A stretch of DNA of 64,000 bases from Enhygromyxa salina (GTDB taxonomy: Bacteria; Myxococcota_A; Polyangia; Nannocystales; Nannocystaceae). The position numbers and the translations under genes are program-made. The DNA is taken from NCBI RefSeq assembly GCF_002994615.1, contig NZ_PVNK01000166.1, positions 1 to 64,000 on the forward strand, in the 5' to 3' direction. Below the pieces are notes generated by a model. The model searched no databases, was not told the DNA's origin, and saw only the letters and a program-made list of their open reading frames with translations. The stretch's first letter is position 1. Each line of letters opens with the position of its first letter. Below are positions 1 to 9,017 of the stretch, piece by piece.

Positions 1-250
1 GCCCGACGTGGCCACGGCCGCGTGACCTGCGGCGAGGGACTCGATGTTCCCCGTGCGTTGCGCCTCCCATGGACGCAGCAAACAAGCGCCCGAACACGCG
101 TCTCGAGCCCCCTTCTAGCAGCCCGGGCTGCTAGGGGGCCACGCATGCCGCCGCGCGGCACATACCAGCCCACCGAGAGAGGGAGCGCAGCGACCGAACG
201 ACCGGCCGCGCAGCGGCCGTGCGTGGCGAAGTTGCTGCCGCCCGTGGGGG
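1..250. other. Left-edge stretch without a convincing gene
   Basis: No complete gene is visible. One plus-strand frame could be the last codons of a gene entering from the left (…D-V-A-T-A-A then TGA at 23-25), but seven residues are too few to judge. The only structured feature is the palindrome at 115-134. The stretch lies downstream of ettA, which ends at 251 on the minus strand. Confidence 0.4.
115..134. repeat. 20-bp perfect palindrome: joined ends of the CTAG palindromic element
   Basis: The sequence is CTAGCAGCCC followed directly by its reverse complement GGGCTGCTAG. These ten bases are the two outer ends of the 166-bp element at 24775-24940, here without the middle. It can be read as an internal-deletion or excision derivative of that element. 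Flanking C-rich and G-rich runs extend the potential hairpin imperfectly, so it might also help end ettA transcription. There is no T-run. Confidence 0.55.
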
Positions 251-1927
<1,677 letters not shown>

Positions 1928-2113
1928 GGCGCGCGGATGGTACTCTTTTTTGCCCGCGCTCGCCCGGGCCTTGATGGTGGCGGGTCGTGCGGTGATGACA
2001 CTCCGGGCGCGCCCAGCGGGGCCGCGAATCCTGGAGCGAGACCGGCGAGTCCAGCAGCGACGCGGGGGCCCCGTGCGTTGACAGGGCAATCGTTGAGACG
2101 TAGTCGTGGGCCC
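1928..2113. promoter_or_regulatory. Divergent intergenic region ettA / lipoprotein
   Basis: These 186 bases separate the divergent starts of ettA and the lipoprotein gene and must hold both promoters. A T-run near 1945-1950 lies just upstream of the ettA start codon. No sigma-70 boxes stand out. The first 32 bases beside ettA are duplicated at 4907-4938. Confidence 0.35.
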
Positions 2114-2743
2114 ATGGCACTTGAGAGGCCATCGACTGCGCTGCTCTTCACGATCTGTCTCGGCCTGCTCATCCCCACGGGATGCGACAAGGACAAGGGC
2201 AAGGGTGAAGAGGAGGTCGCAGGCAAAGATCAGCGCAAGGATGGGGACGAGGGCAAGGGCGAGGGCGAGGGCGAGGGCGAGGGCGACGATGATGACGCCG
2301 CCGTCGAGGACGAGGGCTCCGTCGAGCTCACGATCGGTGATGCCGGCGCCAAGTGGATCGCAAAGCGAGCGACCGCCGAGCCCAACGGCAAAGGTGCGAT
2401 GCGGATCCAGGCGAGCGTCCACGCGCAAGACAGCGAGAGCGCCAGCGGGGCCCAGTTCAAGCTGCTGCTGTGGGACTTTGAAGGGCCAGGCGAGTACGTT
2501 CTCAGGGGGCCGAACTCCACGCTCGCCGGCCTGAAGATCGACCTCGACGAAGACGGTAAAGCCACGAGAGGCGCGGTCAAGTCCGGCATCTCGGGCGGTC
2601 GCGCGATCGTGTTTCAAAACGCCAAGGTTCAGGTCACTCGCGCCACCGACGACTTCGTCGACGGCACCCTCACCTGGTCCGGCGTCGCGCTCGGTGGGGC
2701 CACGAAGGTCGACGGCAAGTTCCACGCCCGCATCGAGGGTTGA
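2114..2743 (+). CDS. Secreted lipoprotein with Lys/Gly/Glu-rich linker, unknown function
   Basis: The product has 209 residues. It starts with a signal peptide ([19 protein letters not shown]) ending in the lipobox PTGC, so it should be lipid-anchored. A charged Lys/Asp/Glu/Gly linker with (GE)n codon repeats (about 2258-2285) follows. The remaining 140 residues look like a compact beta domain ([13 protein letters not shown] … [11 protein letters not shown]) that I cannot assign. The start is the ATG directly before the hydrophobic segment. The frame is open upstream only because it runs antisense to ettA. The gene reads away from ettA, and an SDR pseudogene follows 5 bases after its stop. 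Confidence 0.75.
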   Translation: MALERPSTALLFTICLGLLIPTGCDKDKGKGEEEVAGKDQRKDGDEGKGEGEGEGEGDDDDAAVEDEGSVELTIGDAGAKWIAKRATAEPNGKGAMRIQASVHAQDSESASGAQFKLLLWDFEGPGEYVLRGPNSTLAGLKIDLDEDGKATRGAVKSGISGGRAIVFQNAKVQVTRATDDFVDGTLTWSGVALGGATKVDGKFHARIEG

Positions 2744-2748
2744 GCAGT

Positions 2749-3120
2749 TCGACGCCGTGATCGCGGCCGAGTACGGGCGCACTGTCAGCGCGTCCTCGGT
2801 CGTCGGCCTCTACGGCAACTTCGGCAGACCAATTACGTTGCCGCCAAGTCTGGGGTCATCGGCATGACCAAGGTCTGGGCCCGCGAGCTCGGGCGCTACG
2901 GGATCACCGTCAACGCGACGCGCCGGGCTTCGTCGCGACCGACATGGTCAAGCAGATGCCCGCCCACGTGCTCGAGGGCATGGTCGCGCGCACCCCCGTC
3001 GGGCGCATCGGTGAGCCCATGGACATCGCGCGGGCCTACCTGTTCTTGGCCGACCCCGGGGCGGACTTCATCAGTGGGACGGTGCTCAGCGTAGACGGTG
3101 GAATGGTCGTCGGCACCTGA
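2749..3120 (+). pseudogene. 3' part of a FabG-like short-chain dehydrogenase, frameshifted
   Basis: Read across three frames this is the C-terminal half of a classical SDR: AEYGRT…SSVVGLYGN, then [20 protein letters not shown] (catalytic Tyr and Lys of YxxxK), then GITVNA…[19 protein letters not shown] and a final [13 protein letters not shown]. One base is missing near 2833 (before NYVAAK) and another near 2922 (before PGFVATDM). The N-terminal NAD-binding half is absent. The ancestor was probably a 3-oxoacyl-ACP reductase. It is non-functional as it stands and abuts the stop of the preceding lipoprotein gene, so a deletion may have joined the two. Confidence 0.8.
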
Positions 3121-3239
3121 AATCCGCGAATTTCTCGCGCGCTTGTTGGCTTGGTGAGCGGGATCGCAGGGTCGTCAGATGAACGTGAATGGGGTCATTC
3201 GACTGAGCTACGGCCCGAGGGTGACGACACTGTAGGTCC

Positions 3240-4604
3240 GTGGATACGCGGACGACGACGGGCCTCCTGACGACGATCACCGCCTTGACCCTGGCCGCCT
3301 GCAGTGACGACGGCGTGACTCCAGGCGCTGACCCGGGCGATGCGGACGACGGCATCTTCTTGACCGAAGACGGCGAAGAGGGCGAAGAGGGCGAAGACGG
3401 CGGGGACTCGGGCGGCGACGGGCTCAAGCTCGACGTCCTCAGTCCAGGTGACGGGGGCGAGAACATCGGTGATTGTGGTGGGGACGGTGGCGGGTCTGAG
3501 GCCGCGTTCTCGATCATCTGGATCGCCAACAGCAGCGAGGGCACCGTGTCCAAGGTCGACACGGCCACGGCCACGGAGCTGGCCCGCTACCGGACCGGGC
3601 CTGGGCAAAATCCAAACCCCTCGCGGACGAGCGTCAACCTGTTCGGCGACGTCGCCGTGGCCAACCGCTCGGGCAGCGTGGTCAAGATCGCCGCCAAACT
3701 CGACGACTGCGTCGACCTCGATCAAGACGGCGTGATCACGACCTCGGAGGCCGCCGAGGATGTGCTCGAGTGGGGCGAGGACGAGTGCGTGCTGTGGCAC
3801 CACGAGGTCGGCTTCGACTCCAGCGTCGCCGGGCACCAGGGCGGCCCGCGGGCGGTCGCCTGGGACCGCGGCGAGGACGGGCCCGAGGGCTGCAAGCAAG
3901 ACCCCAAGGTCTGGGTCGGCTGGCGCGCGCAGCCCGATGACAGCGTGATCGTGCGGCGGCTCGACGGTGCGACCGGCGAGCCCGAGGGCGAGGTCGAGAT
4001 CAGCGCGTGGGACCAAAATTGGGGCCACGGGACCTACGGCGGCGCGACCGACAAGGAGCGCAATTTCTGGGGCCTCGGGACCGGCGGCTCGCTGATCAAG
4101 GTCGACGGCGAGAGCTTCGAGGCCCAGCGCTGGGACAACCCCGAGGGCGGCCGCGTCGTCTATGGCATCGCGCTCGACGCCGCGGGCGAGCCCTGGCTCG
4201 CGGGCTGGGACGGCGCGCTGTGGCACTTCGACGTCGACAGCGAGAGCTGGGAGGACCACGGTGAGGTCGGCGAGGCCGGGCGCCTGCGCGGGCTCGCGAT
4301 CGATCAGGACGGCCACGCCTGGATCGCCGGCAACCAAGATTGCGGCCTGATCCGCTACGACACCAACAGCGCCACGGTCCTGGCCCCGCACATCGAGCTG
4401 CCCGGCTGCGACGAGCCCGTGGGCGTCAGCATCGACGCCGAGGGCTTCGTGTGGGTCGTCGACCGCGGCGCGAACATGGCCTTTCGGGTTGATCCCGACA
4501 CCCAGACCGTGAGCGCGACGGTCTCGGGCTTCGTCAATCCCTACACCTACTCGGACATGACCGGCGCCGGGCTCGCCGTCGTCGTCTTCCCTGGGGTCGG
4601 TTGA
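3240..4604 (+). CDS. Beta-propeller lipoprotein with acidic linker
   Basis: The product has 454 residues and begins at a GTG. The signal peptide ends in LTLAAC, followed by about 70 residues rich in Asp, Gly and Glu. The rest repeats blade-like motifs (IWIANSSEGTVSKVD, GDVAVANRSGSVVKI, GHAWIAGNQDCGLIRYD, GFVWVVDRGANMAFRVD), typical of NHL/YVTN or streptogramin-lyase-type propellers. An EF-hand-like loop (DLDQDGVITTSE) sits near residue 162. Such myxobacterial surface propellers are of unknown function, probably ligand binding or protein scaffolding. The last 16 codons and the following 114 bases are repeated at 6750-6911. Confidence 0.75.
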   Translation: MDTRTTTGLLTTITALTLAACSDDGVTPGADPGDADDGIFLTEDGEEGEEGEDGGDSGGDGLKLDVLSPGDGGENIGDCGGDGGGSEAAFSIIWIANSSEGTVSKVDTATATELARYRTGPGQNPNPSRTSVNLFGDVAVANRSGSVVKIAAKLDDCVDLDQDGVITTSEAAEDVLEWGEDECVLWHHEVGFDSSVAGHQGGPRAVAWDRGEDGPEGCKQDPKVWVGWRAQPDDSVIVRRLDGATGEPEGEVEISAWDQNWGHGTYGGATDKERNFWGLGTGGSLIKVDGESFEAQRWDNPEGGRVVYGIALDAAGEPWLAGWDGALWHFDVDSESWEDHGEVGEAGRLRGLAIDQDGHAWIAGNQDCGLIRYDTNSATVLAPHIELPGCDEPVGVSIDAEGFVWVVDRGANMAFRVDPDTQTVSATVSGFVNPYTYSDMTGAGLAVVVFPGVG

Positions 4605-4718
4605 GCGGGCTCGGTGATCGAAGCGCTCGGATCAGTCGGTCAGTCGGTCAGTCAGCCAGTAGAACCGCCCCCGGCCGGGATCGGGCAGGCGGAGTCGTGG
4701 AGTTGAGCGAGCACTTGG
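4557..4718. repeat. 162-bp direct repeat, left copy
   Basis: It covers the last 16 codons of the propeller lipoprotein gene, its stop, and 114 bases downstream, including a GTCA/GTCAGCCA-type tetranucleotide run near 4632-4660. The right copy at 6750-6911 is the same length and nearly identical. Differences are TGAG versus TGAT after the stop and the phase of the tetranucleotide run. The two copies bracket the lipoprotein gene at 4991-6520. Confidence 0.9.
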
Positions 4719-4723
4719 CCCGT

Positions 4724-4906
4724 CGATGATCTGTCGACCCCGGCCATGATCCGCAAGAGCGTGCTCTTGCCGGCGCCGTCGTTGCCGCGCACGCCGATCT
4801 TGGCCTCGGGGAGGAACGAGAGGTGGATGTTCTCGAGGACCTTCTTGCCGCTGGGGTAGACCTTCGAGAGGCCCTGCATCGTGTAGATGTACTGGTAGGA
4901 GGCCAT
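4724..4906 (-). pseudogene. Duplicated 5' fragment of ettA
   Basis: Residues 1-58 are almost identical to EttA ([18 protein letters not shown] onward, through Walker A with GNDGAGKST). The copy then loses 4 bases at the GATGATCT site and fuses to unrelated sequence from the 162-bp repeat, which adds about 25 residues before a stop at 4652. The copied block is 4724-4938, matching 1741-1959, and so includes 32 bases of the ettA leader. Half an ABC domain cannot function. The frame could still be expressed from the copied leader. Changes such as G39R (VLG to VRG) suggest decay. Confidence 0.9.
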
Positions 4907-4990
4907 GGCGCGCGGATGGCACTCTTTTTTGCCCGCGCGGGGGTCCGACGAGGGGGAGGAGTCAAGGACGCGGCCCGTGGCTGTGAGAAC

Positions 4991-6520
4991 ATGGGCTCGA
5001 CACCGATGCGAGCCTCCGACGAAGTCCGAGCCGCCGCCGCCCGCACGCTTGGGTCCAAGCTTGCGCTGCCGTGGACCCGCGCCTGGCCGGCGCTCACGCT
5101 GTTATCGTTCACGCTCGCCTGCCCGAAGAAGGCCCCGGACCCTGGGGCGGCGGCCGAGGCCGAGGCCGGCCAGCCCTCGACGGTCCGGAGCCCAAGGGGC
5201 GAGCTCGACGACCAGGCGATCGAACCCGCCGCGGTGACCCCGCTCGAGGTCCTCTACCTCGCAGAGCCCGAGGGCGAGGGCTACGCGCAGGTGCCGATCA
5301 AATTCGGGCCCTCGCTGCATTCGGGCAAGTGGCTGGGCCTCGCCAACGGCGACGCCAGTTTCATGGGCCCCAAGCACGTCATCGTCAATCACTTTCGCAG
5401 CCGCCCCGACCATCTCGGCGAGGGCGAGCTGATCAACAACGTGCTGCTCGACGTCGAGACCGGCGAGGTCGTCGCCGAATTCGAGTACGGGCGCTACGTC
5501 CAATGGCACTACGGCCTCGCGATCGTGTTCAAACAGGGTGACGAGCAGCCCTACCTGCTCGACGCGGAGTCTGGCGAGTTGGTGCTCGCGATCCCGGCCG
5601 GCACCCACGACTACGTTTACGGCGAGAACTACTGGCTCCGCTTCAGCCCGATCGCGAAGCGAGTTTGGATCTACGCCCAAGATGGCGAGGACACGGTCCA
5701 CCTCTACGAGTGGGAGGAGCTCGGCGCGCCGCCCGAGCTGCCCAACAACCCCTTCCCCTTCCTGCCCGAATTCTGGGACCCGATGTACTCCGACGGGCGC
5801 AGCCTCGCGGACCACGAGGAGGTCCAGCCCAAAGACCGGTACTGGAACGACTGTCCTCGGGCGATCTTGAAGCCGCCCAAGGGCTACGAGTGCCTCGACG
5901 AAGACATCGAGGAGACCCTGCCCCTGACCGACGGGTGGCGCCTGGATGTCGCCCACAACTGGGTGTTCAACCGGCGCGACGGCCGGGCCGCGGATCTGTC
6001 CGGGTTGTGTCCCGAGGCCGACCCGGCGTTCTCGCACATTTTGAGCCGCGCTCCGGCTCGGGTGCGGGTGACCTGCGGGGAGGACCCGGACGTGTGGATG
6101 CTGTGGACGCCGCCCGATCGCGTGCGACGCCTGGACGCCGAGTACGCGCGGCAGGTGAACGCGGCGGAGCTAAGGACCTACTTTCATGGTGACACCGGGC
6201 GGGTCGTACTCAAGAGTCCAAATCCTCCTGACACGCAGACGGAGTTTGACCCCAAGACCCTCACCCGTGAATTGATAGGCACCGACTACGCCTGCTCTGA
6301 CTTGAACTTCAGAGCCGCCAGTAAGTCCTCTGTCTACGGGATTGGCTGCAAACGTGACGGGGGGCGTTGGATATGGTTCGAGCTGGTTGACACCGACCAG
6401 AAGCTGCGCTCGCGGTTTCAGGCGACAGAGATGGTCGTGGGCCAGAATGATGTCGCGGTCGCCATCGTTCGTCGCGGCGGCATCGATCGGGTCGTACGTC
6501 TGGGTGTGCGCTCGCGGTAG
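4991..6520 (+). CDS. Large secreted lipoprotein of unknown function
   Basis: The product has 509 residues when started at the ATG at 4991. A second ATG five codons on is equally possible. A hydrophobic segment ends in SFTLAC, a slightly atypical lipobox with Cys near residue 44, followed by a short Ala/Glu linker. The body is rich in Trp, Tyr and Pro with repeated beta-type segments (LLDVETGEVVAEFEYG, LLDAESGELVLAIPAG) that resemble propeller blades. No family is recognised. Codon usage becomes less GC-rich in the last 110 codons, which may mark a joined segment. The gene sits between the two 162-bp repeats and just downstream of the ettA leader copy, which may supply promoter sequence. Confidence 0.7.
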   Translation: MGSTPMRASDEVRAAAARTLGSKLALPWTRAWPALTLLSFTLACPKKAPDPGAAAEAEAGQPSTVRSPRGELDDQAIEPAAVTPLEVLYLAEPEGEGYAQVPIKFGPSLHSGKWLGLANGDASFMGPKHVIVNHFRSRPDHLGEGELINNVLLDVETGEVVAEFEYGRYVQWHYGLAIVFKQGDEQPYLLDAESGELVLAIPAGTHDYVYGENYWLRFSPIAKRVWIYAQDGEDTVHLYEWEELGAPPELPNNPFPFLPEFWDPMYSDGRSLADHEEVQPKDRYWNDCPRAILKPPKGYECLDEDIEETLPLTDGWRLDVAHNWVFNRRDGRAADLSGLCPEADPAFSHILSRAPARVRVTCGEDPDVWMLWTPPDRVRRLDAEYARQVNAAELRTYFHGDTGRVVLKSPNPPDTQTEFDPKTLTRELIGTDYACSDLNFRAASKSSVYGIGCKRDGGRWIWFELVDTDQKLRSRFQATEMVVGQNDVAVAIVRRGGIDRVVRLGVRSR

Positions 6521-7013
6521 CTACTCGCAGGCGCCGTCATCTTTGCGCCGCAACGTCAAGCGGATCTCTCCATTAACATGAACGTTCGATCGCGCCGCCC
6601 ACCATCAGCGCGACACGAGGAGCGTGACGTCTGCGCTGCCACGGCGCGACTGTAGCAACCTGCCCGTGACAAGTGAAGCGCCTGGCTCAGCCGCGCGCGG
6701 CTGTTCTTGGCCGAAGCCGGGCGCGCTTCATCAGCGATGCGAAGCTCAGATGACCGGCGCCGGGCTCGCCGTCGTCGTCTTCCCTGGGGTCGGTTGATCG
6801 GGCTCGGTGATCGAAGCGCTCGGGTCGGTCAGTCAGTCAGCCAGCCAGCCAGTAGAACCGCCCCCGGCCGGGATCGGGCAGGCGGAGTCGTGGAGTTGAG
6901 CGAGCACTTGGGAGTCCGCCGCCTGAGGCATATCGTCTGTATGTCGCGATTTCATCGGTGCGAATTCGCGCTGTGGAATCGAGGGTCGAGGTCGAACGTC
7001 AGGCGAGCACATC
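6521..7013. other. Intergenic region holding the right direct repeat
   Basis: No gene is visible in these 493 bases. The 162-bp repeat copy occupies 6750-6911. A leader for the cytochrome/propeller gene should lie in 6912-7013. The rest shows no recognisable element. Confidence 0.5.
6750..6911. repeat. 162-bp direct repeat, right copy
   Basis: This matches 4557-4718. It carries an orphan copy of the last codons of the propeller lipoprotein gene (frame ending VVVFPGVG then TGA) with no gene body in front, so this is the derived copy. The tetranucleotide run (GTCA, then GCCA units) near 6828-6852 differs in phase from the left copy. It could allow homologous deletion or amplification of the 2.2-kb segment between the copies. 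Confidence 0.9.
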
Positions 7014-9017
7014 ATGAAGCGAAGCAGTCGGAGTTTGAAGTTCAGCGTTGGGATCGGGGTGACAGCGGGCGCCGCCGCGCTGCTGTGCCTCGGGTTGAGC
7101 GCCCAGGCCATCGGTGAGCTCCGCACGGCAAAGGTCGGCCTCGACCGGGGCACGCGGATGCAGGGCCCGGCCGTCGCCAGCCACCGTCGGCCAACCCAGG
7201 CCGCGCCGGTCGGCAACCATGGCGGAACCCTCGTCGTCGATGACCACGGCGTGCTGGTCGTCGAGCGCAGCGAGGGCCGCTTGATCCGCGCGAGCAAGGC
7301 GGGGGAGCCGGTCGCGAGCTTGAGCTTTGATGGCGCGCTCGGTGAGCTGGTTCACGACGGTCGGGGGCAGGTCTTCCTCGCCGACCGCGGCGGCGATCGA
7401 GTCGTCCGGATCGCGGCGGGCGACCGCGCGGGTGAGGGCCTGGCCGAAGCTGGCGCGGTCTCGGTCCGCGAACCGCACGGCCTGGCCTTGACGCCCGACG
7501 GGGGGACCTTGCTGGTCACGAGCGTCGCCGAGCACGAGCTCGTGGCCCTCGACACGGCGACCCTCGAGCCTCGCTGGCGGCTCGAGCTCGCGCCCGAGCC
7601 CCGCGGCGTCGCGGTCTCGAGCGACGGCGAGCACGCGGCGGTCGGCTTCTTGACCTCGAGCTCGCTCGCGATCGTCGAGCTCGCGCGCGCGGGCAGCGAG
7701 CGGCCCGGGATCGTCTGGCAGGCCCTCGATCCGCGCGATCACGTCAAGACCATGAAGGTCCATGACGACTGGGGCGAGATGATCACCGTCGCGCGGATCG
7801 GCGAGCCCCGCAGTCGCTTTCAAGTCCCGCACGAGACGGGTCGTCGCTACGCTCGCAGCAGCTTCGCGCTCGCGTACATCGGCGGCGACACGCTGGTCGC
7901 CGCCCACCAGCTGGCCACGCCGCAGATGCGCCGGGTCCCCGATCGCGTTCGCCGCGACACCTACGGCGGCGGCGGCGGGACCGAGGAGTCGATCGAGCCG
8001 ATGGTCCACCGCCTCGGTCTGGTCCAGCGCGCGGGCGCGCTCGACTCTGCGATCAGCTTCGTCGAGCTCGACCTCCACCAGCCCCGCTCGCTCGCCTACG
8101 ATCTGCAACACGACGTGCTCTACGTCGGCGGCTACGGTGACGACCGCGTCGTCGCCCTGGCCCACGCGACCCAGCAGGCGCCCTACGTCGACTGGTTCGC
8201 CGATCTCGGCGACGACTGCGGCATCGACGGCCTCGCGGTCGACGAGGACGGGGTGTGGATCCACTGCGAGCTGCGCCGTCAGCTGCTCCACCTCGGCGGC
8301 GGGGCGGGGCTGGGCGCCGACAACCCCGAGGCGCTGCCGGACGAGTGGGTCCAGGGCCCGGAGCTGACGCCGAGCACCCGCGACGAGCTGGTTCAGCGCG
8401 GCGCGGATCTGTTTCGCCGCAGCAACCCCCAGACCTCCGACAGCGGGACCCTGGCCTGCTCCAACTGCCACCCCGAGGGCCGCGCCGACGGCCTGACCTG
8501 GCGTCTGGGCCAGTCGATCTTGCAGGTGCCGATCCTCGCCGGTCGCGTCGGCGGGACCGGGCCCTACAAGTGGGACGGCCAGGATCCGACGCTCCTCGAC
8601 AGCTTGCACCACACCATGGAGCGCCTCGGCGGCAACCCGCGCGCGCTGCCCAAGCGAGACTTCGACGCGCTCGTCGCCTACCTCGAGCAGCTGCCCGCGC
8701 CCAAGACCAAGACAGCCAAAGACCCGGCCGCGGCGGCCCGCGGGCGGGCGATCTTCGAGCAAGAGGCGTGCGACGGCTGCCACGCGGGCCCGCAGCTGAC
8801 CGACCGCAGCCAGCACGACCTCGACACCACGCTCGAGCAGGTCGACACGCCCTCACTGCTCGGGCTCGGCCACTCCTCGCCCTACTACCACGACGGCAGC
8901 GCCCAGACCCTCGAGGTCCTGCTCACCGACCGCGCGTCGGTCCACGAGATGGCGGATCTGTCCAAGCTCTCGGACGATCAGGTCCTGGATCTGGCCGCCT
9001 ACCTGGGGTCGCTATGA
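7014..9017 (+). CDS. Beta-propeller / diheme cytochrome c (MauG/CcpA-like) protein
   Basis: The product has 667 residues and an N-terminal membrane/signal segment (VGIGVTAGAAALLCLGLSAQA). Residues about 60-430 form a YVTN-type propeller (VREPHGLALTPDGGTLLVTS). The C-terminal third carries two c-type heme sites, CSNCH at 482-486 and CDGCH at 586-590. It also has the TPSLLGLGHSSPYYHDGSAQTL block found in cytochrome c peroxidase/MauG proteins. It is probably periplasmic and involved in peroxide reduction or oxidative protein modification. The stop overlaps the start of the next gene (ATGA), so the two products are likely made together. Confidence 0.85.
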   Translation: MKRSSRSLKFSVGIGVTAGAAALLCLGLSAQAIGELRTAKVGLDRGTRMQGPAVASHRRPTQAAPVGNHGGTLVVDDHGVLVVERSEGRLIRASKAGEPVASLSFDGALGELVHDGRGQVFLADRGGDRVVRIAAGDRAGEGLAEAGAVSVREPHGLALTPDGGTLLVTSVAEHELVALDTATLEPRWRLELAPEPRGVAVSSDGEHAAVGFLTSSSLAIVELARAGSERPGIVWQALDPRDHVKTMKVHDDWGEMITVARIGEPRSRFQVPHETGRRYARSSFALAYIGGDTLVAAHQLATPQMRRVPDRVRRDTYGGGGGTEESIEPMVHRLGLVQRAGALDSAISFVELDLHQPRSLAYDLQHDVLYVGGYGDDRVVALAHATQQAPYVDWFADLGDDCGIDGLAVDEDGVWIHCELRRQLLHLGGGAGLGADNPEALPDEWVQGPELTPSTRDELVQRGADLFRRSNPQTSDSGTLACSNCHPEGRADGLTWRLGQSILQVPILAGRVGGTGPYKWDGQDPTLLDSLHHTMERLGGNPRALPKRDFDALVAYLEQLPAPKTKTAKDPAAAARGRAIFEQEACDGCHAGPQLTDRSQHDLDTTLEQVDTPSLLGLGHSSPYYHDGSAQTLEVLLTDRASVHEMADLSKLSDDQVLDLAAYLGSL

